DNA of 23,515 bases from Clostridiaceae bacterium (GCA_029256485.1 JAQSXU010000081.1:1-23515); one strand, 5' to 3'; numbered from the stretch's first letter, positions 10,694-19,166 are shown. Notes: a model not told the origin generated them from the sequence alone. Made by a program: numbers and translations.

Positions 10694-12116
10694 CCACCTT
10701 TAGATTTGCCATATTATTTCCTAAATAAGCTTTTTTATCTTTTGTGATAAAAAGGAGAGAGCTGTTACTGCTGTCCTTTAAGAATCCTTCTATGCCCCCA
10801 GGTACTGGAACTAGGTCATCATACAATTCAGCGCAAAGCCAGTAACTCTGTTCAAAATGATGAATATAAATCCTCCTGCCTTTGTAATCTGGGTGCTTTT
10901 CCAGCTCTTTAAACAGCATCTGCACTGAATCTGGTTTCATGTTGAAGATTCTAGATGTAATTAAAAGCTGGTTGTTTGTTATAGCTAATATTATCATTGC
11001 ACTTAGAAAAATAGGCATAATAATATTTACCTTTTTTAATTTCAACATCATACTTGAAGCCGCACCAATACTTATAGCTAAGGCAGGATAAACAGGGTAA
11101 ATGTACCACCAAATCTTAGTCTTTGCAATTGTATAAAGTACAAAGGGGATGATTATCCATAAGGATATAACTAAAATATAGTTTTTATTATCATTATTTA
11201 TGGATTCTAATCCAGTTACTGTAATAACTGCCAGTTCAGTACTGATAAAGACCAAAAGCCAATAAAAGTATGACATTTGAAAATGTTCAATGTAGTAACT
11301 CATACCTCCAGCATGACCCTCTAGAGTTTTAGAGGTTCTAGCCATTAGGTCATATTCTATCATGTTCTTAAAAAAGGTAAAACCATCTTCACTATACCTT
11401 AATAGTACCCAAATAAAAATTGGTATTAAGGCGCTTAGTATAAACAGAGTTATTTCTTTTTTATTTATCCTAAATAGTATTCTGCTTGCAATTAAATATA
11501 TAAAAATAATTACTGCAATGCCGCCTGAGTGCCAGCTCTTGGTGAGGAATGCAAAGGCAAAGGTAATGCCTGAACTATAGAGCCACAGCTTATTTTTTTC
11601 TGCTAACGTTAAACACATCATAGAAAGTGTAAAAAATAAAATAAATATGGAGTCTGCATCTCCGGATCTAGAACAATGCTGAAGAATAAATGGCAGGGTG
11701 GTGGTTAATGCTGCTGTAGAAATTAGAGAGGCCATTCTTCCATGGTTGTATAAAACAAATATGGTTACTGCCAGTATTGTGAGCATGCCTGATACAGCAG
11801 AAAATAGTCTTAGCCCTAAAGCATTAAAACCTGCCAGCCTATATCCTAAAACTATGGATAAGTAACTAATGGGCGGCTTTAAGTTCCAATAATCATTATT
11901 GTACTCATAAGTGTTTACTATATAATTATTTCTCTTAATCATTTCGTAGGCGTTAACTCCATGTCTCGCCTCATCCCAGCTGTTTATAGGTGCAGTTCCT
12001 AAATTATAAAATATATTAAACATGGCTGCTGATAAAATTATAAATAAGAAAAGATAATATTTCCTTTCAATAAAATTAAGTATTTTATCTAAAGGCTTTG
12101 TATCAAACATATTCAT
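10656..12116 (-). CDS. ArnT/PMT-like membrane glycosyltransferase
   Basis: The 486-residue protein begins with a membrane segment at about 20-40, followed by the acidic motif SWDEARHG (D48, E49) in the first outer loop. This matches the catalytic region of the ArnT/protein-mannosyltransferase family (GT39/GT83), which transfers a sugar from a polyprenyl-phosphate donor outside the membrane. About ten more hydrophobic segments follow, then a C-terminal soluble part of about 110 residues. I start at the ATG at 12116 because AAGGAG lies 7 bases before it; the frame extends ten codons further upstream without such a site. It is divergent from the GT2 gene, a likely donor-lipid maker, and convergent with the gene at 9194. 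Acceptor and sugar are unknown. Confidence 0.82.
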   Translation of the reverse strand: MNMFDTKPLDKILNFIERKYYLFLFIILSAAMFNIFYNLGTAPINSWDEARHGVNAYEMIKRNNYIVNTYEYNNDYWNLKPPISYLSIVLGYRLAGFNALGLRLFSAVSGMLTILAVTIFVLYNHGRMASLISTAALTTTLPFILQHCSRSGDADSIFILFFTLSMMCLTLAEKNKLWLYSSGITFAFAFLTKSWHSGGIAVIIFIYLIASRILFRINKKEITLFILSALIPIFIWVLLRYSEDGFTFFKNMIEYDLMARTSKTLEGHAGGMSYYIEHFQMSYFYWLLVFISTELAVITVTGLESINNDNKNYILVISLWIIIPFVLYTIAKTKIWWYIYPVYPALAISIGAASSMMLKLKKVNIIMPIFLSAMIILAITNNQLLITSRIFNMKPDSVQMLFKELEKHPDYKGRRIYIHHFEQSYWLCAELYDDLVPVPGGIEGFLKDSSNSSLLFITKDKKAYLGNNMANLKVVIENENACIYSK

Positions 12117-12308
12117 GTTCTTTCTCCTTATTCTTCCACATTTCATATTAGCTTCTATTTTATTCTTCTAGACATAATATAAAAATATTCATAAATAAAG
12201 AAAATCCATTAAATCAGGAATATAAAACTAAATTTATACCAAAAATAATACCTGTGGATAAATTTACAATTATGACCATATATTAAACATATTTATTGGA
12301 GGTAAATT

Positions 12309-13367
12309 ATGAATGACAAACTTATTTCAATAGTTATTCCCATGTATTTTGAAAATCAAGTTGCTGACGAGTGCTATACTCGATTAAGTAATGTAGCCTT
12401 AAAAAACGATTTAAACTATGAGCTTATTTTTATCAATGATGGGAGTACAGATAACACCCTTGAAATTTTAGAAGGACTTGCTAAAAAAGATCCTCATGTG
12501 AAAGTTATAAGCTTTTCAAGAAATTTTGGTCATCAAATTGCAGTTACCGCTGGAATTAATAAGGCTAAAGGTGATGCAGTTGTAATAATAGATGCGGATC
12601 TCCAGGATCCCCCTGAGCTTATTCCCCATATGATTAAGCTGTGGCAGCAAGGCAATGATGTAGTGTACGGAAAAAGGAAAAAACGTGAAGGCGAAAGCCC
12701 ATTTAAGATCATTACAGCAAAACTATTCTATAGAATTTTAAATAAAATGAGCAGTGTGGAAATTCCTGCGGACACAGGAGATTTTAGATTAATAGATAGA
12801 AAAGTAGCAGAAGCCATGAAAAAGATGCCTGAGCATAACAGATTTTTAAGGGGTATGTCAAGCTGGGTTGGATTTAAACAAATACCATTGGAATATGAAA
12901 GAAAAGAACGTTTTGCCGGAGAAACAAAATATCCCTTAAAAAAGATGATTAAATTTGCTGAAGATGGGATATTTTCTTTTTCCTCAAAGCCACTAAAGCT
13001 GGTTCAACACCTGGGCTTTCACACAATTTTAATATCTTTCATAACTTTTATATATTTAATGACTAAAATTTTTTCAGGAACTGACAGAAGTTCTATTGGA
13101 TGGATAACAACCTTAACTATATCCTGTTTTATAGGCGGTATTCAGCTGGCTTCTATAGGAATTGTTGGTGAATACATTGCTAGAATTTATGATGAGAGCA
13201 AATCCAGACCCTTATATATAGTAGATAAAGAAATAAATCTAGATGATAATGCGGAAAACCCTTTGAATAATTCTAGCGGCAAAATAAATTTATATAAAAC
13301 TACTCAGAGAGCATTATATTTAGTTAACCATAGTACTAGTGCCCATAAAAATTACAATGTTAAGTAA
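12309..13367 (+). CDS. GT2 glycosyltransferase, GtrB/DPM1-like polyprenyl-phosphate sugar synthase
   Basis: The enzyme should move a sugar from a nucleotide sugar to undecaprenyl phosphate on the inner membrane face, making the donor for GT-C transferases. The N-terminal GT-A domain (about 5-230) shows SIVIPMYFE, the FINDGSTDNT loop and the metal-binding DADLQDPPE (95-103). Two membrane segments follow at about 233-255 and 264-287, then GEYIARIYDESKSRPLY typical of the family. After about residue 310 there is an unusual polar tail of about 40 residues. The start has GGAGG 7 bases away. Both neighbours look like GT-C enzymes (9194-10693 and 10656-12116), which supports a shared surface glycosylation task. 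The sugar is not identifiable. Confidence 0.9.
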   Translation: MNDKLISIVIPMYFENQVADECYTRLSNVALKNDLNYELIFINDGSTDNTLEILEGLAKKDPHVKVISFSRNFGHQIAVTAGINKAKGDAVVIIDADLQDPPELIPHMIKLWQQGNDVVYGKRKKREGESPFKIITAKLFYRILNKMSSVEIPADTGDFRLIDRKVAEAMKKMPEHNRFLRGMSSWVGFKQIPLEYERKERFAGETKYPLKKMIKFAEDGIFSFSSKPLKLVQHLGFHTILISFITFIYLMTKIFSGTDRSSIGWITTLTISCFIGGIQLASIGIVGEYIARIYDESKSRPLYIVDKEINLDDNAENPLNNSSGKINLYKTTQRALYLVNHSTSAHKNYNVK

Positions 13368-13378
13368 TTGATACACAA

Positions 13379-13410
13379 TAAAAGAACCCCTCATAAATGA
13401 GGAGTTCCTT
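13379..13410. terminator. Bidirectional terminator between the GT2 and CitMHS genes
   Basis: GAACCCCTCAT pairs with ATGAGGAGTTC apart from one mismatch, closing on a very small loop. The minus strand continues TTCTTTTATT and the plus strand CCTTAAAT. It sits between two convergent genes and most clearly serves the minus-strand transporter. Confidence 0.85.
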
Positions 13411-13419
13411 AAATCGCTG

Positions 13420-14724
13420 TTATAAAACAAGCGCACCTGTTATTGTCAATGTTACCATATAAATTACGAATACCACCATCATAGCTGGGAAACAGAATTT
13501 CTGCCATTCTCCCAGGTCTTGATCTGTTAAGTTTAATAGTAGGTATATTGATGCAACTAATGGGCTTAATAAGTGAACTGCTTGTCCTGTTAATGCAGCT
13601 ATACCTACTTGTAAAGTGCTGAAGCCATATGCTGCACCAGCCTTTAAAAGTACAGGAAGCACACCGAAATAGTAAGCATCATTTGACAAGAAGAATGTTC
13701 CTGGTATACTTATTAAACTTGTAAGTCCTAAGAAATGTGATCCCATTGATTTAGGAATTAATCCTACAATGCTATTTCCCATAGCTGTTGCCATGCCGGA
13801 CTCTGTTAAAACACCCATGAATACACCAGCTGCTAATATCATACCTACAGTATGAATAATACTGTCAGCTTGAAGTGATATTGCTGCTCTTTGTTCTTTT
13901 AATGATCTAAAGTTTACAACTAAAGCTACAGCAGTTCCTATTTCAAATGCTACGTTAGCTGGGAACTTCTGTGAAAGTAATGCAATAACAACTATAAGAG
14001 TTATAATTAAGTTTACCCAAATAAGTTTTGGTCTTCTAAGAGCTTTCTCTTCATCAGTTAATGTGGCAGCCATTTCATTCTTTGCTTCCCCATCAATCTG
14101 AGTAACTCCTAATCTTTTACGTTCTTTTAATCCATATCTATAAGAAACTATTAAAATCCAAATTATAGAAAGTATCATTCCAGGTAAGAAAACCTTCATA
14201 TATACGCCGCCGTCAATGTTTGTGACTGCTGCAACACGGGCAGTTGGTCCGCCCCAAGGAACAAGGTTAAGTATGGTATTCATCATAATTACCATTGCAG
14301 CTAAATACATCTTATTCATCTTAAGTTTGTTATAGATAGGAACTAAAGCTGCACATACGATAATATCTGTTGTTGCTCCATCTCCATCTAAAGAAACTAT
14401 TGCTGCTAAAATTGCTGTTCCAATAATTATCTTAAGTGGATCACCCTTTACTACTTTTATTACCTTATCAATAAGGGGATCGAATAATCCTACTGTTAAC
14501 ATAATACCGAAAAATAATATTGCAAAGAATAACATGAAAGATGTTGTTGCTACACTCTTAAGTCCAGCCTGTGCAAACTTCGCCAAACTAGGGCCGAATC
14601 CTCCAATATAACCAAATACAAGTGGTACAATAATAAGTGATGTGAATGGGCTCATACGTTTAGTCATAATTAAAACCATGAAGACAATAACTAACAAGTA
14701 ACCTAATGCTGCTAAAAGTGTCAT
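13420..14724 (-). CDS. CitMHS-family citrate-metal/proton symporter
   Basis: The 434-residue membrane protein has about twelve hydrophobic segments and is the usual length for the CitM/CitH family, which imports citrate complexed with Mg2+, Ca2+ or similar ions together with protons. Conserved-looking segments include SLDGDGATTDIIVC and NLVPWGGPTAR in the first half and FFLSNDAYYFG plus LTGQAVHLLSPLV in the second, giving the two inverted halves of the ion-transporter fold. The ATG at 14724 follows GGAGG; the 20 extra upstream codons of the open frame cover the leader and are not used. It is a single-gene transcript with its own promoter and terminator. The substrate is by family only, and other carboxylates are possible. 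Confidence 0.87.
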   Translation of the reverse strand: MTLLAALGYLLVIVFMVLIMTKRMSPFTSLIIVPLVFGYIGGFGPSLAKFAQAGLKSVATTSFMLFFAILFFGIMLTVGLFDPLIDKVIKVVKGDPLKIIIGTAILAAIVSLDGDGATTDIIVCAALVPIYNKLKMNKMYLAAMVIMMNTILNLVPWGGPTARVAAVTNIDGGVYMKVFLPGMILSIIWILIVSYRYGLKERKRLGVTQIDGEAKNEMAATLTDEEKALRRPKLIWVNLIITLIVVIALLSQKFPANVAFEIGTAVALVVNFRSLKEQRAAISLQADSIIHTVGMILAAGVFMGVLTESGMATAMGNSIVGLIPKSMGSHFLGLTSLISIPGTFFLSNDAYYFGVLPVLLKAGAAYGFSTLQVGIAALTGQAVHLLSPLVASIYLLLNLTDQDLGEWQKFCFPAMMVVFVIYMVTLTITGALVL

Positions 14725-14775
14725 AAATTTTTCCTCCTTCGACTTTTTGACACTGACCAATGGATACCCGTTTAC

Positions 14776-14802
14776 CTGTATCATCGATCTGTATCGTTTT
14801 CA
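14776..14802 (-). promoter_or_regulatory. Repeat pair and cre-like sequence in the CitMHS leader
   Basis: CTGTATC occurs twice (14776-14782 and 14789-14795) around the palindrome ATCGAT. On the minus strand TGAAAACGATACAG (14802-14789) matches the first ten positions of the cre consensus TGWAANCGNTNWCA but not the end. Both lie 20-50 bases after the predicted transcription start and may be operator sites. Confidence 0.3.
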
Positions 14803-14829
14803 AAACATCGTTTTATCGGGGTTATTTTT

Positions 14830-14858
14830 ATTATATTAGCAAAAGTATTCGATTTCAA
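14830..14858 (-). promoter_or_regulatory. Promoter of the CitMHS gene
   Basis: On the minus strand TTGAAA (14858-14853) and TATAAT (14835-14830) are 17 bases apart. The leader to the ATG at 14724 is about 100 bases. The rest of the gap, to 14980, shows nothing else. Confidence 0.82.
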
Positions 14859-14980
14859 CTGATTTTTTAATAATTTATGAAACTGTTGGCAATTATTTTT
14901 CAATTATTAAAATGACTTTAAAATAATCTTAAAATATTCTTAAAGCTTATCAATTTAACAATTGATTTTTCTAAAATTGT

Positions 14981-15006
14981 AAAAAAAATAGCCCAAAGGG
15001 CTATTT
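14981..15006 (-). terminator. Terminator of the methyltransferase-hslO transcript
   Basis: On the minus strand AAATAGCCC and GGGCTATTT pair around a 3-base loop, followed by a run of T. It starts 16 bases after the hslO stop. Confidence 0.9.
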
Positions 15007-15022
15007 AAATATTAGGATAGTG

Positions 15023-15901
15023 CTAAAAACTATTCAGCAGTTCACCAATTTGTTCATGAGTAAATACATATGATTTGTTGCAGAAATGGCACTTTAATTC
15101 TTCACTTTTTCCTTCTTCATATATGCTTTTTAAATCTTTTTTTCCTATGCTTATTAAGGCTTTTTCAACTCTTTCTCTAGAGCAGTCACAGCTGTAAACT
15201 GGATTCATGCTTTGGAGAATTTTTAAATCCATTCCTTCAAATATATATTCTACAATTTCCTCTACAGATTTCCCACTGCTTATTAATGTTGTAATAGGAG
15301 GTATTTCTTGTAATCTGTAGGTTATCAAATCTGCCACTAAATCATCACAGTCAGGCATTAATTGAATTATAAAGCCTCCTGCAGCTTTAATGGAAATATC
15401 CGTATCCACAAGCACTCCAACTCCAACAGCTGAAGGTGTTTGCTCTGACACAGTGAAGTAATAAGCAAGATCCTCACCTATTTCTCCGGACACAATTGGT
15501 ACCTGTCCTACATACGGTTCTCTAAGTCCCATATCTTTTATCACTAAAAGATTTCCTTGTTTTCCAACTGCACCTCCCACATCCAGCTTGCCTTTGCTAT
15601 TTAAAGGTAAATCTGTTGATGGATTAGAAATATATCCTTTTACGTGAGTATCTGCATATGCAGTGACAATAATGTTTCCTGCATCTCCGCCGCCATTTAT
15701 TTTTAATGTTAATTTATCATCTTTATTTTTCAGCATTGCTCCCATTAATGCTCCTGCTGTAAGCATTCTTCCTAAAGCTGCAGAAGCTGTAGGTGCACAG
15801 CCATGAATCCTGGTGCCTTCATTTACAAGTTCTGTAGTTATTGCTGCTATTATTCTCACGTTTCCGTCCTTAGCTGTAGCGTGAATTAATTTATCTGTCA
15901 T
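15023..15901 (-). CDS. hslO: Hsp33, redox-regulated 33 kDa chaperonin
   Basis: Hsp33 is a cytoplasmic holdase switched on when oxidation releases zinc from its C-terminal cysteines. The 292-residue length is standard. The N-terminal chaperone domain begins [16 protein letters not shown]. The linker leads to CDC (C238, C240) and CHFC (C271, C274), exactly the CxC/CxxC zinc-redox switch. The ATG is preceded by GAGAGG. It follows the YqeM-like methyltransferase gene after 40 bases without a terminator, so the two share a transcript that ends at 14981-15006. Confidence 0.97.
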   Translation of the reverse strand: MTDKLIHATAKDGNVRIIAAITTELVNEGTRIHGCAPTASAALGRMLTAGALMGAMLKNKDDKLTLKINGGGDAGNIIVTAYADTHVKGYISNPSTDLPLNSKGKLDVGGAVGKQGNLLVIKDMGLREPYVGQVPIVSGEIGEDLAYYFTVSEQTPSAVGVGVLVDTDISIKAAGGFIIQLMPDCDDLVADLITYRLQEIPPITTLISSGKSVEEIVEYIFEGMDLKILQSMNPVYSCDCSRERVEKALISIGKKDLKSIYEEGKSEELKCHFCNKSYVFTHEQIGELLNSF

Positions 15902-15941
15902 TAATATTCCTCTCTTTCATATGCAATTTATAGTTTAAATC

Positions 15942-16685
15942 TCACTGCTTTTTCCTTAAAAAGTATGCAATTCTCTCTGTAGTTCTGCTAATTTTACTGC
16001 TTTCATAGTTATCAAGCCTTTTAATTATAGAAAAACCAACTTTATCTAAAACAGCTTCAAGCTGACTTTCCTTATATGCTCTTTCCCTATGTTCTTCATC
16101 AAATCTTTCATAAAGTTCTCCACTTTTTATGAAAAAAGTTATGAACATGTCCACAATTTCATTGTCAAATTCATTATCCCATATGTACACCACATCATCA
16201 TTATCAAAATGAAAGATGTTATTTCCTAATATTTCTGATATTTTATAATAGGAGTTAATATCAAAGACAAATATTCCATTTGGATTTAAATGATTATATA
16301 CTCCTTGAAAATACTTTTCAAGCTCATTTTCATCAGTTATATAGTTTGTTGAATCCAGACAGCAGGTTATTAAATCAAATTTTTTATTTAAATTTAGGCA
16401 GCATATGTTTTGCTGAATAAGATTTCCCTTAATGCCTGATTCTTTAAGCTTATTTTGGGCCTCACAGAGCATTTCTGAAGATAAATCTACTCCCCACACC
16501 TGTTTGAAGCTTTTTCCTATATATTGAGTTATATTTCCAGTGCCACAGGCTAAATCAAGATAAACATCTTTATTTATGTGTTCTTCATTACACACTTGAA
16601 GAATTATATGTGCCCATTTGGAATAATCTATATCAGAATTTATTAATTTATCATATATATGAGCAAATTTATCGTAGCACTCCAT
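15942..16685 (-). CDS. Class I SAM-dependent methyltransferase, YqeM-like
   Basis: The 247-residue enzyme has the Rossmann methyltransferase fold: motif I LDLACGTGN (43-51), the acidic residue ending strand 2 in WGVDLS, and FDLITCC as motif II. The N terminus (YDKFAHIYDKLI) resembles Bacillus YqeM proteins, whose substrate is not established. I use the ATG at 16685 because GGGGG lies 8 bases before it; a TTG five codons upstream would overlap that site. It is the first gene of the transcript with hslO, and its leader contains a 17-bp AT-rich inverted repeat. Target molecule unknown. Confidence 0.85.
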   Translation of the reverse strand: MECYDKFAHIYDKLINSDIDYSKWAHIILQVCNEEHINKDVYLDLACGTGNITQYIGKSFKQVWGVDLSSEMLCEAQNKLKESGIKGNLIQQNICCLNLNKKFDLITCCLDSTNYITDENELEKYFQGVYNHLNPNGIFVFDINSYYKISEILGNNIFHFDNDDVVYIWDNEFDNEIVDMFITFFIKSGELYERFDEEHRERAYKESQLEAVLDKVGFSIIKRLDNYESSKISRTTERIAYFLRKKQ

Positions 16686-16708
16686 TAAAAAATCCCCCAA
16701 CTTAAATC

Positions 16709-16761
16709 AAATAACAAATAACAAAGATTAAAGATCAAATATTATTTGTTATTTGTTATTT
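16709..16761 (-). repeat. Perfect 17-bp inverted repeat in the methyltransferase-hslO leader
   Basis: AAATAACAAATAACAAA (16709-16725) and its exact complement (16745-16761) flank a 19-base loop. It lies between the predicted promoter and the ribosome binding site, so the mRNA leader would fold into a long stem with only two G-C pairs. Each arm is itself a tandem of AAATAAC units. Confidence 0.8.
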
Positions 16762-16783
16762 ATTATTTTTTTCTTTCATTAAA

Positions 16784-16812
16784 ATATTATATATAAAAAT
16801 AAGTATAGTCAA
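16784..16812 (-). promoter_or_regulatory. Promoter of the methyltransferase-hslO transcript
   Basis: On the minus strand TTGACT (16812-16807) is followed after 17 bases by TAATAT (16789-16784), or after 15 bases by TATAAT (16791-16786). It starts just past the SASP stop codon and gives a leader of about 90 bases. Confidence 0.6.
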
Positions 16813-16816
16813 TATA

Positions 16817-17071
16817 TTAATAGTTATATTTTAAAATATCCCTGTTTTTAGGAAGGTTGTTATCCTTCTTTCTCTTGGTCATAATGCCGCCGATTCGTCC
16901 AGTTTCTTCTGCAGTGAGCCCACTCCAGCCAAGGGCATCAACTTTTTCCTTTAGACCTAATTCCAGTGCAATTTCATATTTCATAGCCTCACGAAGCTTT
17001 TCAGCCTGTGTGAGTTCTCTATGAGATTTAATTTTGGCTTTAATGACTTTTTTTAATGGTGTATTCCCCAT
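16817..17071 (-). CDS. Alpha/beta-type small acid-soluble spore protein
   Basis: These proteins coat and protect DNA in the dormant spore and are degraded at germination. The 84-residue product contains KYEIALELGL (about 31-40), which holds a GPR-protease-type site (E before IA, then E), and WSGLTAEETGRIGGIMTKR (about 49-67), the second conserved DNA-binding block of the family. It carries an additional lysine-rich N-terminal stretch of about 25 residues, longer than in classic SASPs of 60-70 residues, and is divergent from SspA/B types. The ATG has AGGAGG 6 bases before it. A sigma-G-like promoter lies upstream at 17100-17129, supporting forespore expression. Confidence 0.85.
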   Translation of the reverse strand: MGNTPLKKVIKAKIKSHRELTQAEKLREAMKYEIALELGLKEKVDALGWSGLTAEETGRIGGIMTKRKKDNNLPKNRDILKYNY

Positions 17072-17099
17072 GATAATCCTCCTAATTTTGTTTACATTT

Positions 17100-17129
17100 T
17101 AGTATTAGCACTTGCCTGCACTTTTATAC
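17100..17129 (-). promoter_or_regulatory. Sigma-G-like promoter of the SASP gene
   Basis: On the minus strand GTATA (17129-17125) fits the sigma-G -35 pattern GHATR. AATACTA (17106-17100) fits the -10 pattern CATNHTA except for its first base. The spacer is 18 bases. Forespore sigma-G control is the rule for SASP genes. Confidence 0.6.
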
Positions 17130-17139
17130 CAAAATTAAA

Positions 17140-17170
17140 TAAAATAAAAAGGCAGGGGATATTCCCCGCC
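17140..17170 (-). terminator. Terminator of the opp operon
   Basis: On the minus strand GGCGGGG pairs with CCCC-T-GCC (one bulge) around AATAT and is followed by TTTTTATTTTATTT. It begins six bases after the oppF stop. Confidence 0.9.
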
Positions 17171-17175
17171 AATAT

Positions 17176-18132
17176 TTAGAAGAGATGACAAGCTACAAAA
17201 TGATCCTTTTCTATTTCCTTAAACTCAGGATCCTTCTCCAGACAAATTGGTTTTACATATCTGCATCTTTGAGCAAATCTGCAGCCTGGTTTAGGATTAA
17301 TTGGACTAGGTACTTCACCTTCCAGCATAATTCTTTTTCTAGTCCTTTCTACTTCAGGATCTGGTATAGGTATAGCTGACAGCAGTGCCTGAGTATAGGG
17401 ATGCAGCGGCTTTTCATATAAGTTATGGCTGCTGGCCAGTTCTACCATAGTACCTAAATACATAACCCCTACTCTATCTGATATATGTTTAACCATTGAA
17501 AGATCATGTGCGATAAATAAATAGGTTAGTCCTAATTCCCTTTGCAATTTTATCAACAAATTTACTATTTGAGCTTGAATTGATACGTCAAGAGCTGATA
17601 TAGGCTCATCGCACACTATAAATTCAGGTTCAATAGCCAGTGCTCTTGCAATACCAATTCTTTGTCTTTGACCACCGGAAAATTCATGAGGAAACCTGGA
17701 AGCATGCTCTTTATTTAATCCTACCAAACCCAGCAGCTCATAAATCTTATCAGTCCTTTCCTGGCCTGTGTGTATACCGTGAATGTCAATTCCTTCACCA
17801 ATTATATCCCCAACGGTCATTCTTGGATTTAATGAAGCATATGGATCCTGGAATATTACCTGTGCTCTCTTAGTAAATTCCTTTTTTTCTTTCTTATCTA
17901 ATTTATGAATATCTACTCCATCAAAAAGTACTTCTCCTCCTGTGGCTGAATATAAGCCTAAAACAGTTCTTCCGCAGGTGGTTTTACCACAGCCTGATTC
18001 ACCAACAAGTCCCAATGTTTCACCTTTTTTTATGTCAAAGCTTACATTATCTACAGCTTTCAGTATGGCATTTTTACCTACTTTAAAGTATTTTTTTAGA
18101 TTTTTAACCTGAACCAAAACTTTATTTTCCAT
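17176..18132 (-). CDS. oppF: Oligopeptide ABC transporter ATP-binding protein OppF
   Basis: This cytoplasmic ATPase subunit powers peptide import with OppD. It has 318 residues: Walker A GESGCGKT (44-51), Q-loop FQDPYASLNP, signature FSGGQ (151-155), Walker B ending in DEP (D175, E176), and the OppF/DppF C-terminal region with GCRFAQRC. The start overlaps the oppD stop by one base (TAATG), with GGAGGTG inside oppD as ribosome binding site, indicating translational coupling. It is the last gene of the operon. The F-versus-D assignment rests on gene order and the FSGGQ signature. Confidence 0.93.
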   Translation of the reverse strand: MENKVLVQVKNLKKYFKVGKNAILKAVDNVSFDIKKGETLGLVGESGCGKTTCGRTVLGLYSATGGEVLFDGVDIHKLDKKEKKEFTKRAQVIFQDPYASLNPRMTVGDIIGEGIDIHGIHTGQERTDKIYELLGLVGLNKEHASRFPHEFSGGQRQRIGIARALAIEPEFIVCDEPISALDVSIQAQIVNLLIKLQRELGLTYLFIAHDLSMVKHISDRVGVMYLGTMVELASSHNLYEKPLHPYTQALLSAIPIPDPEVERTRKRIMLEGEVPSPINPKPGCRFAQRCRYVKPICLEKDPEFKEIEKDHFVACHLF

Positions 18133-19151
18133 TATAATTCACCTCCTACAGTTTCATCTCTATTAACTATTGGAGCCAATGGATGCTTCAGCCAGCAGCT
18201 TACCTGGTGGCTTTCACTTATCTTAGTGATCTCAGGCATTGCTTCCTTACAAATAGGCATACAATAATTACATCTTGAAGCAAAGGGGCATCCCACTGGA
18301 GGTTTCAATAAATCAGGTGGTGTTCCATGTATGGAATATAATGAATTCTTATGTTTTGTATCTAATCTTGGAACAGATTTAAGCAGAGCCCAAGTATATG
18401 GATGCTGTGGATTATAGAATATTTCATCTGTAGTGCCTCTTTCTATAATCTTACCAGCATACATTACTTGAATTCTATGAGCTATATCAGCAACTACCCC
18501 TAAATCATGGGTAATCATTATTACTGATGTGCCAAGTTTCTCTTGAAGATCTTTTATTAAATCAATTATCTGAGCTTGTATTGTAACATCCAATGCAGTT
18601 GTAGGCTCGTCTGCAATAAGAACCTTTGGATTACAGGCCAGAGCAATGGCAATCATAGCTCTTTGTCTCATACCGCCGGAAAATTCATGAGGATATTGGT
18701 TTGCTCTCTTCTCTGCATTAGGAATATTAACTAAGTTAAGCATTTTTACTGCTTCATTAAATGCTTCCTTTTTATTCATTCCCCTATGGATAACCAAGCT
18801 TTCCGCAATTTGATTTCCAACCTTCATTGTAGGATTTAATGAAGTCATTGGATCCTGGAAAATCATGCTTATGTCTGATCCTCTTAACTGTCTTAATTCC
18901 TCTTCCTTCATTTCAAGCACATTCTTACCATCAAAATTAATAACAGAATCTTTTTTAATTTCTCCTGGCGGAGTTTGAATTAGTCTCATTAGGGACTTAG
19001 CTGTAACAGTTTTACCACAGCCTGACTCTCCAACTATAGCTAAAGTTTCACCTTTATCCAGGTAAAAGTCAACACCTCTAACGGATTGCACTTCACCTGC
19101 ATAGGTATGATATGAAACCCTTAAATTTTTTACTTCCAGTATTCTATCCAT
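18132..19151 (-). CDS. oppD: Oligopeptide ABC transporter ATP-binding protein OppD
   Basis: This is the second ATPase subunit of the peptide importer. Its 339 residues include Walker A GESGCGKT (41-48), Q-loop FQDPMTSLNPTM, signature FSGGM (157-161) and Walker B ending in DEP (D181, E182). The C-terminal oligopeptide-transporter extension is cysteine-rich (GCPFASRCNYCMPIC), as is usual for OppD/DppD. The ATG has GGAGG at a good distance. It follows oppC after 15 bases and overlaps oppF by one base. Confidence 0.93.
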   Translation of the reverse strand: MDRILEVKNLRVSYHTYAGEVQSVRGVDFYLDKGETLAIVGESGCGKTVTAKSLMRLIQTPPGEIKKDSVINFDGKNVLEMKEEELRQLRGSDISMIFQDPMTSLNPTMKVGNQIAESLVIHRGMNKKEAFNEAVKMLNLVNIPNAEKRANQYPHEFSGGMRQRAMIAIALACNPKVLIADEPTTALDVTIQAQIIDLIKDLQEKLGTSVIMITHDLGVVADIAHRIQVMYAGKIIERGTTDEIFYNPQHPYTWALLKSVPRLDTKHKNSLYSIHGTPPDLLKPPVGCPFASRCNYCMPICKEAMPEITKISESHQVSCWLKHPLAPIVNRDETVGGEL

Positions 19152-19166
19152 TTCTCTTCCTCCCCC

